Below, in pieces: positions 33,403-42,481 of a stretch of DNA of 54,652 nucleotides. The stretch is taken from the NCBI GenBank assembly GCA_016235425.1, contig JACRLC010000054.1:1-54652 (forward strand). The letters are read 5' to 3'. Position numbers and translations under genes: made by a program. The DNA comes from Chloroflexota bacterium. Lineage in GTDB: Bacteria > Chloroflexota > Anaerolineae > Anaerolineales > Villigracilaceae. Each line of letters opens with the position of its first letter. Position 1 is the first letter of the stretch. A model generated the notes under the pieces. It was given only the letters and a program-made list of their open reading frames with translations. It searched no databases and was not told where the DNA came from.

Positions 33403-33963
33403 CTACCAAAGCGGGAATCCGATCAGCGACACGATCCATCCGATCAACGGCTCGTGGATTTGCAGTCCGATCAGCGCGGCGAGAATGCCAACGACCGCGC
33501 CTGCCGCAATATCTGACACATAATGCACACCCATCGCGACGCGCGCCAGCGCAACCAATGGCGCCCAGATCCAAAGGAGGGCGGCCAGCCAGAGAGGGGC
33601 AAGCGCAGTTGCCAGCACTGCAATCAGAAACGAACGCGCCGCGTGGCCGGATGGGAACGAATGCGGATCGGTGTTGCGGTAGATACTGCCCCAGTCGCCT
33701 TCGGGCCGCCTCCTCTTCACGATGAACTTGATGCTCATCACCAGCGCCACCAGCAGGCTGATTCCCACAAACTCCACAACTTCCCATTGCTTCCAATAGG
33801 GATTGCTGACAAACCATAAAAGAATAAGCGCCGCACCCCAGAACCACGAATCACCGGAGTGGGCAAAAATGGCGGACATATTCCGTAAAAGACCCGGCTT
33901 TTCGGCCACACGTAATTGGCCGGAGAGCCGGGCATCGAGTTCAAGCAATGACCGAAAACTCAT
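33403..33963 (-). CDS. PAP2-family membrane phosphatase
   Basis: About 186 residues with five to six membrane spans. The three phosphatase motifs are present: KFIVKRRRPEGD (KX6RP), HSFPSGHAARS (PSGH) and ALARVAMGVHYVSD (SRxxxxxHxxxD-like; Ala replaces the usual Ser). It dephosphorylates lipids such as phosphatidic acid, PGP or undecaprenyl diphosphate; which is not predictable. The start at 33963 overlaps the stop of the nucleotidyltransferase gene by 4 bp; the longer frame to 34185 is that gene's shadow. Confidence 0.88.
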   Translation of the reverse strand: MSFRSLLELDARLSGQLRVAEKPGLLRNMSAIFAHSGDSWFWGAALILLWFVSNPYWKQWEVVEFVGISLLVALVMSIKFIVKRRRPEGDWGSIYRNTDPHSFPSGHAARSFLIAVLATALAPLWLAALLWIWAPLVALARVAMGVHYVSDIAAGAVVGILAALIGLQIHEPLIGWIVSLIGFPLW

Positions 33964-34889
33964 TTGGCTTCGGCCTTCGCTTTCGTTTTGGATTTTAGCC
34001 GGGCTGTGGGCATCTTCTTCGTCGAAGTTTTCAATGTTTTTGCAGGTTTTGCTTTCACCGCCTTTTTGGCCGCCGGTTTTGCCTTCGCTGTTTTTTTCAA
34101 TGCGGGCGAGGCGGACTTGACCTGTTGCGGCGCAAGATCGGCGCGCAGGATTTCCAACTGGTGCGGCTTGTCCACGTCCATGCACGGTTCGGCGTGATCC
34201 CAGACAATGGCGCGGCCTTTGATGTTAATGCGTTTGCAGACCTTTTCAACCAGATCGTCCAGTGTGATGCTATGTGTTGCCACCTGGAAGAGCGTGTCGA
34301 AGCCGATGGTGGCCGCCTGCCGGAGCGGACTCTTGCGGTTGCCGATCAGAGATTCCCACAGGTCGAGATGTTCCGTCGCCATGCGGACGTGAGTGATATT
34401 GATGTCGGCGCCACAAAGTTCAATGTCCTTGAGCCGGGTATAGGTCCGGTTGGAGGCGGGATAGCGGGATTCCATTACTTCACGCGGACAGACTCCGTAG
34501 TACAGGTCGTCCTTTGTTTCCATGGAAGTAGTCACGAGCCAGTCCACCATTTCGGGCCTGAGGGCGGGAATATCTGCGGAGACGATCAGCACGTATTTTG
34601 TTTTTGCATTAAGTTCCAGTGACTTGTTTACGCCCGCGACGATGTTTGCCAACATGCGTCCCTGGTTGGAAAGATAGTGTAACGGTTTCTTGCACGTCAA
34701 ACCGCTCTTGGGCGAGAGGCCGATCAGGATAACGTTATCCACCTGTTTGGCGCCGCCGAGGGCATCCAACACCCATTGCACCATGGGCTTGCCGGCCACA
34801 TCAATGAGCGTCTTTGAATCACCTTTTGAATAACCATATAAAGGATCGTCTGGGCGGGGGATTCCGCCTGCGGTTACGATTGCATCCAT
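33960..34889 (-). CDS. Nucleotidyltransferase (MobA-like) with Lys/Ala-rich tail
   Basis: 309 residues. The N-terminal 230 residues are an NTP-transferase fold: MDAIVTAGG, KTLIDVAGKPMVQWVLDAL (sugar- or molybdopterin-nucleotidyltransferase pattern) and LIVSADIPALRPEMVDWLV. Substrate unknown. The last about 65 residues are low-complexity, rich in Lys, Ala, Pro and Thr (KKTAKAKPAAKKAVKAKPAK), like histone H1 tails, and could bind nucleic acid or polyphosphate. It is followed by the PAP2 gene with a 4-bp overlap. Confidence 0.8.
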   Translation of the reverse strand: MDAIVTAGGIPRPDDPLYGYSKGDSKTLIDVAGKPMVQWVLDALGGAKQVDNVILIGLSPKSGLTCKKPLHYLSNQGRMLANIVAGVNKSLELNAKTKYVLIVSADIPALRPEMVDWLVTTSMETKDDLYYGVCPREVMESRYPASNRTYTRLKDIELCGADINITHVRMATEHLDLWESLIGNRKSPLRQAATIGFDTLFQVATHSITLDDLVEKVCKRINIKGRAIVWDHAEPCMDVDKPHQLEILRADLAPQQVKSASPALKKTAKAKPAAKKAVKAKPAKTLKTSTKKMPTARLKSKTKAKAEAK

Positions 34890-34908
34890 AAAAATCTCCT
34901 TATCAGCA

Positions 34909-34984
34909 TGTCATTGCGAGCGTTCTGTGCGAAGCAATCCCATGTTCCATGCGAGAGATTGCTTCCCGAAGGTTCGCAATGACA
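34909..34984. repeat. TGTCATTGCGAG palindromic repeat, copy 2
   Basis: Starts TGTCATTGCGAG at 34909 and ends TTCGCAATGACA at 34984 with GAAGCAATC and GATTGCTTC inside. On the minus strand it begins directly after the TGA of the gene at 34985-35890. Same family as 17396-17516. Confidence 0.78.
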
Positions 34985-35890
34985 TCAATTCAGCTCCTGC
35001 AACTGTGGTTCAAATCCCAGCTTATCGAGCATCTCATCCAGTTCAGGCCAGGTGAGCGGGCGATTTTTGCCGGAGATGGCCACCAGCGCGGCTTCCATCA
35101 TGTTTGTGCCAAAGGAGCGGCCATCCATCACGGGTGTGGTGGTGACAAGATATTTCACGCCGCACTTTTTAAAGAGTTCAACATCTTCCGGCGTGGTGGT
35201 ATTGGTGACGATCACCTTGCCTTCCATATCGTCCGGCATGTTGCGTTTGATGTAGAGGCAGTCGCCTGCGACCACGGTTGCCCACTTGTACCACTTCTCC
35301 CATTTGGGGATTCGCAAGTTCTGTTTTTCGCCGGTGGGGTAAAGCCATTCAAACGGGAAGCGCGTGACGATGGGGATCATGATCGCGGCCAGGGTCTTCA
35401 ACCCGCCAATCGAGCGGATGGGGATGGGGATATCCAGGGCAAACATCAGGTCGCAGAAGACCGTTTCGTAGCCTGCCTTTACAAACGAAGATGAGAGTCC
35501 CCAGCGATCCACGCCGACGGTCATCATCATTTTGCGGCCGCGGGCATTAATATAATCGCCAATCTTTTCATCCAAAAATGCGGGAGCTTTGTTTTCAAGT
35601 GTATTCTTTAAACCGCCCCCATCCACCACCGGCGTTTTTTCGATGTAGCGCACCAGCTTTTGCACTGAATGAAAGGGATAGAACTTGCCTTCCACGATTG
35701 CGCCCAGGTCGGCGCCGCCGACGCCAAACGCATCCACCTTTCCATCCAGTTCCTTGTATTTCAATGCGGCGGCTTCCATGTCGCCGTCGGTGCCGATGCG
35801 TTCGATGCTGACCTTTTCGCCCAGCAAGGTCACCTCCACTGACTTGTTTCGTTTGGATGAGCCAATGCTGATGCTGACCGCTCGTTTCAT
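34985..35890 (-). CDS. Conserved protein, sometimes named quinate 5-dehydrogenase
   Basis: 301 residues. Distinctive segments: RAVSISIGSSKRNKSVEVTL, GKVDAFGVGGADLGAIVEG, RKMMMTVGVDRWGLSSSFVK, RSIGGLKTLAAIMIPIVTRF, VIVTNTTTPEDVELFKKCG. I recall similar proteins from Chloroflexota being named quinate 5-dehydrogenase, but I see no classical shikimate dehydrogenase motif, so treat that name as weak. Function unresolved. It is bounded downstream by the palindromic repeat. Confidence 0.55.
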   Translation of the reverse strand: MKRAVSISIGSSKRNKSVEVTLLGEKVSIERIGTDGDMEAAALKYKELDGKVDAFGVGGADLGAIVEGKFYPFHSVQKLVRYIEKTPVVDGGGLKNTLENKAPAFLDEKIGDYINARGRKMMMTVGVDRWGLSSSFVKAGYETVFCDLMFALDIPIPIRSIGGLKTLAAIMIPIVTRFPFEWLYPTGEKQNLRIPKWEKWYKWATVVAGDCLYIKRNMPDDMEGKVIVTNTTTPEDVELFKKCGVKYLVTTTPVMDGRSFGTNMMEAALVAISGKNRPLTWPELDEMLDKLGFEPQLQELN

Positions 35891-35936
35891 AGAGCTTCCT
35901 CCTGGGATGAGATTCCTGCCAGTTATAACACGGAAA

Positions 35937-38549
35937 TCAGGCCACAGGTCCGGTTGGAAGCGTTCCTAAAATCGGAAGCGTGAAGCAGAACGCCGCGCCT
36001 TTCCCCGCTTCGCTCTCGACCCATATCCTGCCTCCGTGGACCTCGATAATTCTCTTCACCAGGGCGAGTCCAATGCCGGTCCCTTCCGAGGAGACGTCCA
36101 GTTTGTTGAACAGGCCGAAGACCCGGTCGTGATGTTCGGGGGCAATGCCGATCCCGTTGTCGCGGACGAAGAAAACGATGCCTCCATTTTCATCGGTGCG
36201 CGATCCGATCTCGATACATGGATCAGGTTGGCCGCCCATGAATTTGGCGGAATTATCCACAAGGTTTTGAATCACTTCGAGGAGCCGCTGGCGGTCACCC
36301 TGAATATTCGGCAGGCCGCTTTGGATCTTAATTCGGATGTTTTTCCCCTGCAATCGCCCCTGCACGAGTTCGACCGCATCGCGCGCGAGCGCATCGAAGG
36401 GAATGTTTTGCGGGGGATTCATCAAGCGGCCAACGCGGGAGAGTTCAAGCAGTTCGCTGAGCAATGTTTGCATTTTATCGGTTGCATCGCTGATGCGTTG
36501 AATGTCCCTTTTCAAGCGCGGGATGTTGCCGCTGGAAGTATCCTGTTCGATGAAACCGAGAAAGCCTTTGATCGTGATGAGAGGCGACTTAAGATCGTGT
36601 GAAACCGTGTAGGTGAATCGTTCGAGTTCCGCGTTTTTGTCTTCGAGTTCCTGGATGAGTTTCTCGCGTTCGGTCTCCACCCATTTGCGCTGGGTGATAT
36701 CGCGGATCATCACGAGCGCAGACTCGGCGCTTATCGCGGCGACGCGCGCTTCGAAAAAGTGCATTTCCTCGCCGGGTGGAAGACCGTACTCGAAGGCATG
36801 AAGCTGGTCGGTTTGAATGGCGCGTTCGAGCGCGAAGATGGTTTGCGCGGCGATTTGCGGCGGCAACAAGTCTTTGATGTTTTTGCCGAGGAACTCCTCC
36901 GGCGGCATCAGGTTTTGGACATCCTTGGCGGGGATAAAGTTCAGAAAAATACCGTCGTGCGAGATCTCAAAGATCATGTCGGGGATGGCATTGAGCAGGG
37001 CGCGGGTGCGGGCCTCGCTTGCCAGCAAGGCGCTCTGCGCCTGTCTTTGGAGGGTGACGTCATAGAACATGGACAGGATGCAGGTCTCTTCGCCCAATTG
37101 CACCAGTTCATAGAATGCAATCACAGATTTATTTTTGCCCGCGGCCGCTTTGAATTGGTAATCAGGATCGTTGATGGAGCGCGCCCGAATTAGTTTATCT
37201 ATAAAGTTCGAGCGCTCCTCTGTGCTGGGCCACAGGTTCAGATCGAGGGCGGTCTTGCCGCGCGCTTTTTCCGGGCCGAAGCCGCTCAAATTCCAGTATG
37301 CCGCGTTTGCGTCAATGAAACGGCCTTCATTGAGTGAAGTGATACAGATGGCAACCGGGCTGGCGTGGAATATCTTCCGAAAACGTTCCTCGGTGGCGCG
37401 CAGGGCGGTTTCGGTGGCGCGCCGTTCCTTTAGTTCGTTCTGAGCCTGTTCGTAAAGACGGGCATTGTCAATCGCGAGAGAGGCCAGCGCGGCAAAGCGT
37501 TCAAGCAGGGACACCTGCTCGTAGGTAAACGGATTCCCTTCTTCGATGCGGGCCATGGACAGCGCGCCGATGACCGTATTGCCGGATTTCAGCGGCACGG
37601 CCATGACGGTCTTGACCCCAAGGTTGAGGATTTCCCGATTATGTCCCTCCCAGTTTGGATAATCATTTACCAGCACGGTCTGGCCGCTTGTCCAGGCCTG
37701 GCCGGTAGCGCCTTCATTCCGCCGCGTAAGTGAACCGTTGTATTGGGTTAGAAGTCCATGCCCAAATTCCTGCTGAAGGGCAGAGTCATCTGGCAGGGTC
37801 AATTCCACAACCCCGTGGGGGGTGCCGACCAACTCACAGGCGCGGGTCAGGATCGATTCAAGGAGTGGGTGAAGTTCGAGCCGGTTAACCAGCCCAAGGG
37901 TCGTCTCATGAAGCGCTGTAAGATAGTCCGCCTGGCGCTGTAATTTTTCCTCGGCGCGCAGGCGTTCCTTCAACTCGAGCCGCGCGTCGTAGAGGGAGCG
38001 ATTCAGGTTATTGACCAGCAAATAGATCAGCGTTCCGGCAAGGAGAAAAATAGCCGTCAGGTCGCGCGCGTAATTCAGCGGGTCGTCAATGTGCGTTGGG
38101 CGGATGTTGTTTTTTTCGAGTACGGCAAAATACCAAATGGCCCCAATGCTTATGGCAGTGAATATGAGCGCCGGGCGCAAGCCGAGCAGGAGACTGGCAG
38201 TCAGGATAACGATCAGGTAGGCAACCGCGGCCGCGTCGCGGATTCCGTCGGCTTCCCACACTTGCAGGGTCATCGCGGCCCAGGTACTTAAAACCAGGAA
38301 GACACTGGCTTCTCTCACGTATCCAAGCCGCATCGCCACTTGCACCAGGAGAAGAACGATGGCAATCGCGCCGAGAATTAGCAATGGTGTAATCCCGTTC
38401 TCAGCCTGGAAGATGGCCCGAATCAGGATGAGCAGGATGAGCAGGGTAATCGCACTCCACGAAAAGGAGTTCAGGAATCGCGCCGCGCGGTTTTTCTCCT
38501 CGCTTTCAAAAATAGGCGCACTGAACAGGCGGCGGAAATAGGACGGCAT
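35937..38549 (-). CDS. Membrane sensor histidine kinase with GAF and PAS domains
   Basis: 870 residues. Five to six membrane spans about 27-200; a GAF domain about 225-370 (LESILTRACELVGTPHGVVE, AVPLKSGNTVIGALSM); a PAS domain about 395-510 and another about 515-630; HisKA with H-box TYTVSHDLKSPLITIKGFLG at about 652-670; HATPase_c with N-box VIQNLVDNSAKFMG, FFVRDNGIGIAPEHHDRVF and GTGIGLALVKRIIEVHGG. It phosphorylates a response regulator; partner unknown. Fumarase beta ends just 3 bp before its start. Confidence 0.93.
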   Translation of the reverse strand: MPSYFRRLFSAPIFESEEKNRAARFLNSFSWSAITLLILLILIRAIFQAENGITPLLILGAIAIVLLLVQVAMRLGYVREASVFLVLSTWAAMTLQVWEADGIRDAAAVAYLIVILTASLLLGLRPALIFTAISIGAIWYFAVLEKNNIRPTHIDDPLNYARDLTAIFLLAGTLIYLLVNNLNRSLYDARLELKERLRAEEKLQRQADYLTALHETTLGLVNRLELHPLLESILTRACELVGTPHGVVELTLPDDSALQQEFGHGLLTQYNGSLTRRNEGATGQAWTSGQTVLVNDYPNWEGHNREILNLGVKTVMAVPLKSGNTVIGALSMARIEEGNPFTYEQVSLLERFAALASLAIDNARLYEQAQNELKERRATETALRATEERFRKIFHASPVAICITSLNEGRFIDANAAYWNLSGFGPEKARGKTALDLNLWPSTEERSNFIDKLIRARSINDPDYQFKAAAGKNKSVIAFYELVQLGEETCILSMFYDVTLQRQAQSALLASEARTRALLNAIPDMIFEISHDGIFLNFIPAKDVQNLMPPEEFLGKNIKDLLPPQIAAQTIFALERAIQTDQLHAFEYGLPPGEEMHFFEARVAAISAESALVMIRDITQRKWVETEREKLIQELEDKNAELERFTYTVSHDLKSPLITIKGFLGFIEQDTSSGNIPRLKRDIQRISDATDKMQTLLSELLELSRVGRLMNPPQNIPFDALARDAVELVQGRLQGKNIRIKIQSGLPNIQGDRQRLLEVIQNLVDNSAKFMGGQPDPCIEIGSRTDENGGIVFFVRDNGIGIAPEHHDRVFGLFNKLDVSSEGTGIGLALVKRIIEVHGGRIWVESEAGKGAAFCFTLPILGTLPTGPVA

Positions 38550-38552
38550 GGA

Positions 38553-39173
38553 TTATCTTGCCAGCAGCTCGTCCAAAACTTTTTTCGACTGCTCCTCGAT
38601 CACCGCATGTTGACTCCCGCCATGCGAATCCATTGTGACCACCACCGGGAATTCCTTTACTTCGATCACCCACATCGCCTCAGGGACGCCAAACTCCATT
38701 TTGAAAACCCCATGCACGCGCGTGACGGTCTGCGCGAGATACGAAGCCGCTCCGCCGATGGCGTGGAGATAAGCAAACGGGACTTCCTGGCAACCCTTCA
38801 ACGTCTTCGCACCCATCCCGCCCTTGCCGATCACGCCCTTGACGTTGAAATGCTTCATCATATCGGCCTGGTACGGCTCCTCGCGAATGGACGTGGTGGG
38901 GCCTGCCGCGACGAATTTATATTCCTTCGTGTCCAGCCCGGCCACAACCGGCCCGCAATGATAGATAACCGAACCGTTCAACAACCTCTTCAACTCTTCG
39001 TACACCTGCAAATCATCGCCCTGCGGCGGACGCGTCTTCTTGACAAAAGTTTCGATCATCCATTTATGCGCCGCGTCACGCCCGGTGACCATGATGCCCG
39101 TCAATGTCACTGCTTCGCCCACTTTCAATGAGCGGATGGTTTCATCGCTGATGGGGGTTGTTATTTCTCGCAT
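38553..39173 (-). CDS. Class I fumarate hydratase, beta subunit (C-terminal type)
   Basis: About 206 residues; matches the C-terminal part of iron-sulfur fumarases and the L-tartrate dehydratase beta subunit: LKVGEAVTLTGIMVTGRDAA, VIYHCGPVVAG, VAAGPTTSIREEPYQADMMK, GVIGKGGMGAKTLKGCQEVP, YLHAIGGAASYLAQTVTRVH and EFGVPEAMWVIEVKEFPVVV. The start is ATG 39173, with GGAG shortly upstream. The alpha subunit gene precedes it. The two form the [4Fe-4S] fumarase. Confidence 0.92.
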   Translation of the reverse strand: MREITTPISDETIRSLKVGEAVTLTGIMVTGRDAAHKWMIETFVKKTRPPQGDDLQVYEELKRLLNGSVIYHCGPVVAGLDTKEYKFVAAGPTTSIREEPYQADMMKHFNVKGVIGKGGMGAKTLKGCQEVPFAYLHAIGGAASYLAQTVTRVHGVFKMEFGVPEAMWVIEVKEFPVVVTMDSHGGSQHAVIEEQSKKVLDELLAR

Positions 39174-39186
39174 GATATTCTCCATA

Positions 39187-39231
39187 ACGGAACACGCAAC
39201 ACGCATTACTTCTTCGTGTTGCGTGTTCCGT
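39187..39231. repeat. Perfect 17-bp stem between fumarase subunit genes
   Basis: ACGGAACACGCAACACG (39187-39203) and CGTGTTGCGTGTTCCGT (39215-39231), loop 11 nt. It sits between the alpha stop and the beta start and may modulate relative subunit expression. Confidence 0.7.
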
Positions 39232-39238
39232 CAACTGA

Positions 39239-40114
39239 TTAATCGTAACTAACCTCTTCCCCCGTCACTGTCATCTTCCGCCTGCGATACGCCCAACACA
39301 TGTACGAGACGGAAACAAAATACGACGCGGGCAAACGATGCAAACCGGTGATCTTCGTATCCAGCACGGTTGTCCTGCCGCCGAAACCCATCGGGCCGAT
39401 GCCCATTTCGTTGGCTTCCTTCGTTAGGTGCTCTTCAAGTTCGGCAAGTTTCGGGTCAGCGTTGCGCGTGCCCATTTCGCTCAACAATACTTCCTTCGAC
39501 TTGATATAAGAGGAGCCGCGGTCGCCGCCGATGGACACGCCCAGCACGCCCGGCGCGCAACCCTGTCCCTGCGCCTTTTGCACTGCATCCAAAACCACCT
39601 TGCGGACTCCCGCCAGGTCGCGCCCCGCGCCGAGGGAATTATCGGGCAAAGAATATTGACGACCAACATTCTCGCAACCGCCGCCCTTCAACATCAACTC
39701 GATGGTCAACGGCTGGTCTGCATCTACTTCTTCAAAATGGACATAGGGGAAGTCGTCGCCGCCAAGATTGTTTCCGCTGTTTTTGTCATACACGGCATCC
39801 ACGGCATTCGGTCTCATATAGGACCGTTTGGTTGCCTCCGCCATCGCGGCACGGATCTGCCCTTTGAGTTTTCTCGTTGACCAGCCCTCCGGGTAATGAA
39901 CGTGAAAGATCGGTGTGCCGGTATCCTGGCAGATGGGCGTTGAATTCGCACGAGAAAGCTCAACGTTTTTCAAAATAGTTTCAAATGCGCCGCGCGCCGG
40001 GGAACCAGGTTCCTCCTTTTCAATCGCTTCGCGCAGACGCTTCTCCACGTCCGCGGGCAGACTGCTCGACGCGCGGCGGATCAGTTCAAGGATTTCATTG
40101 GTCAAATCACGCAT
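39239..40114 (-). CDS. Class I fumarate hydratase, alpha subunit
   Basis: About 291 residues; N-terminal part of the iron-sulfur fumarase/tartrate dehydratase. Cluster ligands are in PICQDTGTPIFHVHYP, GGGCENVGRQYSLP and GQGCAPGVLGVSIGGDRGSS, with three Cys as expected. It catalyses reversible hydration of fumarate to malate with the beta subunit. The start at 40114 is chosen because GGAGG lies 6 nt upstream; the longer frame lacks it. Confidence 0.92.
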   Translation of the reverse strand: MRDLTNEILELIRRASSSLPADVEKRLREAIEKEEPGSPARGAFETILKNVELSRANSTPICQDTGTPIFHVHYPEGWSTRKLKGQIRAAMAEATKRSYMRPNAVDAVYDKNSGNNLGGDDFPYVHFEEVDADQPLTIELMLKGGGCENVGRQYSLPDNSLGAGRDLAGVRKVVLDAVQKAQGQGCAPGVLGVSIGGDRGSSYIKSKEVLLSEMGTRNADPKLAELEEHLTKEANEMGIGPMGFGGRTTVLDTKITGLHRLPASYFVSVSYMCWAYRRRKMTVTGEEVSYD

Positions 40115-40372
40115 GGGATGCCTCCAAAAATTCAAGCCTATGATAATCCCGAAACTATGAAAATGCCATTTTAAAAAGTGAATGAGATTCCCCGTACAAC
40201 ATCTTGGCGATGTAATCGCAAAGGAACACAATACCTGGTCTCAGCCAGGCTGGTTATGCTTATATATGGGGATTCCTTGGTAACGAATTGTGCAAACAAT
40301 TACGCCCTTCGCCAGCAGGACGCGTAATTGTCCCGAAAAATGATGTTTCCCAAAAATCCATTTAAGACATCC
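40115..40372. other. Intergenic region with an inverted repeat
   Basis: A 258-bp spacer between fumarase alpha and the adenosine deaminase gene. It contains ACAATTACGC (40296-40305) paired with GCGTAATTGT (40322-40331), a perfect 10-bp stem. No gene seen. Confidence 0.5.
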
Positions 40373-41410
40373 TCAAATTTCCTTAAACGCGTCCCATTCC
40401 TTGCGCAATTCCGATTTCCCGTCTTCTTCCAAAAAAGCGGCGTTCAGACCATTAAGATTTAACTGCCACAACTCATCAACTGTAAAACCTTGGGCGGCAA
40501 GTAATAGATATTCCTGGGTAAGATCGGTGGAAAACATTGGAGGATCATCAGAATTCACCGTTACATAGACTCCCCGGTCCATGAGATCTCGAATGGGATG
40601 ACGTTGATTCGGCGGTACTACCTTGAGACGATAGTTGCTATATGGAGAGACCTCGAGTGGTATCTGCGTTTTGCGCAGTTCGTCAACCAGACGCGGATCT
40701 TCGATAGCGCGCACTCCGTGACCGATCCGCTCGGCGCGCAAACTGTGAAGCGCGCCCCAAATACTTTGCGGGCCTTCGGTCTCGCCCGCGTGCGCCACCA
40801 CATGTAAACCCTGGCGACGGGCTTCGGTAAACACGTCCGAGAATAGTTCGGGGGGAAATCCAATTTCCCTGCCGCCCACGCCAAGGCCAATGAAGATGCC
40901 GCGTTCCCGCCCCTTCAATACAAAATCTAGAACCCGATAACGTGATTCTGGCATTTCGCGGGCAATATCAGGGATGAAGCGGAGTTGAATGCCAAACGCT
41001 GCTTTGCCGCGACTGGCACCTTCAGCCAGGGCAGCGATCACTTCATCCTGTGGAAATTTATCCAGCATCAGCGACGCGCTTAAAAACACCTCGCAATATT
41101 TGACATTGTGTTGAGCCTGACGTTGGAGAAATCGCTCCGTCATAAAGGCGAAATCGCTGGGTGTTTGCATGCAACTTGCAGCAAGCAGGTAGATGTCAAC
41201 GAAATGATCGAAGTCTCTAAACGTGTACATTGCCTGCCAGTCTTCCAATCTCGACGCGGGAAGTATCACGTGATTGCGCTGCGCAAGTTCCCAGACGGTG
41301 GCGGCATCGGTTGCGCCTTCAAGATGAACATGCAATTCAACTTTTGGCATCGTCTGCAGAAAATGAGTGAGTTCTGCCGAAACAAAGGTGGATGTATATA
41401 TTGGATTCAT
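40373..41410 (-). CDS. Adenosine deaminase family protein
   Basis: 345 residues of the metal-dependent deaminase fold: MPKVELHVHLEGA (metal-binding HxH), YCEVFLSASLMLD, GLHVVAHAGETEGPQS (HAGE), RIGHGVRAIED and VYVTVNSDDPPMFSTDLTQE (SDDP, catalytic Asp). It removes the amino group of adenosine (or a related purine). The exact substrate can vary in this family. It lies just after the Lrp/AsnC-family gene and likely in an operon with it. Confidence 0.9.
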   Translation of the reverse strand: MNPIYTSTFVSAELTHFLQTMPKVELHVHLEGATDAATVWELAQRNHVILPASRLEDWQAMYTFRDFDHFVDIYLLAASCMQTPSDFAFMTERFLQRQAQHNVKYCEVFLSASLMLDKFPQDEVIAALAEGASRGKAAFGIQLRFIPDIAREMPESRYRVLDFVLKGRERGIFIGLGVGGREIGFPPELFSDVFTEARRQGLHVVAHAGETEGPQSIWGALHSLRAERIGHGVRAIEDPRLVDELRKTQIPLEVSPYSNYRLKVVPPNQRHPIRDLMDRGVYVTVNSDDPPMFSTDLTQEYLLLAAQGFTVDELWQLNLNGLNAAFLEEDGKSELRKEWDAFKEI

Positions 41411-41415
41411 AATCG

Positions 41416-41883
41416 TTATAAAGATTCTCCTTGGGATGTTGGTGCGGCTTGTTCCTCATGATAGGCCGTTAGCGAGAGAATGGTCATGGTGTTTTGCACA
41501 CCATCCACACTATAGATACGGTCAATGAAATTCTTAAGAATTGACACCGATAAAACATGGACTTTAATCAATAAACACCATTCGCCAGTGATGCCATCAC
41601 ACGCTTCGATGATAACTTCAGGCATGTTGAGCTGTAGGAGAGCGCCAGCTGTGTCGTCAGATTTGGCGCGGCTGGACACCCAAATAAAGGCAGTGATTGC
41701 ATAGCCGAGCGCCGACCAATCAATGTCGGCATGATATCCGCGAATAACCCCCTGCGTTTCAAGCCGCTTGACACGTTCATGAACAGCCGGACGGGAGAGA
41801 TTTACGGCTTGTTCCAGCTGCTCGTGAGATAAGCGTCCCTGTTGAGCGAGTAGGGAAACGATTTTTTTGTCAATTTCATCCAT
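41416..41883 (-). CDS. Lrp/AsnC-family transcriptional regulator
   Basis: About 155 residues. HTH about 2-60 (MDEIDKKIVSLLAQQGRLSH, LSRPAVHERVKRLETQGVI) and an RAM/ASNC effector domain about 65-145 (AITAFIWVSS, VIEACDGITGEWCLLIKVHV). The start is ATG 41883 with GAGG about 8 nt upstream. It precedes the adenosine deaminase gene by 5 bp and may regulate it, binding an amino acid or nucleoside-related effector. Confidence 0.92.
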   Translation of the reverse strand: MDEIDKKIVSLLAQQGRLSHEQLEQAVNLSRPAVHERVKRLETQGVIRGYHADIDWSALGYAITAFIWVSSRAKSDDTAGALLQLNMPEVIIEACDGITGEWCLLIKVHVLSVSILKNFIDRIYSVDGVQNTMTILSLTAYHEEQAAPTSQGESL

Positions 41884-42175
41884 CGCAGTTTCCTCACGAT
41901 CAAAATGTGCAAGGATAATAGAATATCGGCAACGAAAAGTCAATGTAATATTGCAAAGTCCAACGGAACGTCGGAATAGTTGCTCTTGATTTCAGTGATG
42001 GATGGCTTGTTGCCGACGAACTGTCGGCACTGAATGTTTTTTGCTGCACGAGACTGGCCCGAGTAACTCGCTGAAATCGGCCTGAGGTTGCTGTTCATGT
42101 CATTATCATGATGAAAACTACACCGCCTGAAGGGTGGCCGCCTGCTTTCCTCCTCAATCATGGTACATTGCCTCT

Positions 42176-42232
42176 ATGTCCGCTCACACCGCCACCGCCC
42201 AAGCCGCGCCAAATATAGTATTCAAATATTGA
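42176..42232 (+). pseudogene. Possible mevalonate diphosphate decarboxylase start remnant
   Basis: The 18-codon ORF MSAHTATAQAAPNIVFKY and then TGA resembles the start of mevalonate diphosphate decarboxylases (PNIAF.KYWG), with a missing residue between F and K. No further similarity follows. It may be a leftover of a deleted gene. Weak. Confidence 0.3.
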
Positions 42233-42320
42233 TGTTACATCCAAAATTGATTGAAGATAAAAAACGGCGTCACCGCAATAAGCGTGGAGCTTCTTTCTGG
42301 GCTAAAACCCATCCGCGAAT

Positions 42321-42340
42321 CCTTCGAGACGCTCAGGACA
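42321..42340. repeat. CCTTCGA...GCTCAGGAC dispersed repeat
   Basis: CCTTCGAGACGCTCAGGACA; member of the family also found at 20126, 25955 and 53729. Confidence 0.5.
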
Positions 42341-42432
42341 GGTTTACGCCAATCTGCGCGAATTGGTTTAGAAATTAGCGAAAATTCGCGGACAAGTGCC
42401 TGACCGCGTTAAGTGCAATCCCACCCAAAAAA

Positions 42433-42473
42433 CTCTCTCCGCAACAAACCCGGATGGATCGTTGCGGAGAGAG
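42433..42473 (-). terminator. Rho-independent terminator after the amylase gene
   Basis: CTCTCTCCGCAAC (42433-42445) and GTTGCGGAGAGAG (42461-42473), a 13-bp perfect stem. On the minus strand TTTTTT follows. It is 8 bp from the end of the amylase coding region. Confidence 0.85.
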
Positions 42474-42481
42474 AATAAAGG

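Larger units (their letters stand above)
41884..42481. other. Long intergenic region
   Basis: About 600 bp. It contains a possible mvaD start remnant (42176-42232), a CCTTCGA...GCTCAGGACA repeat at 42321-42340, and the hairpin of the amylase terminator. The rest shows no coding pattern I trust. Confidence 0.55.

Noticed and set aside
42160-42378. 72-aa ORF in the long intergenic region
   Set aside because: Overlaps a dispersed repeat, basic random-looking product; not supported.
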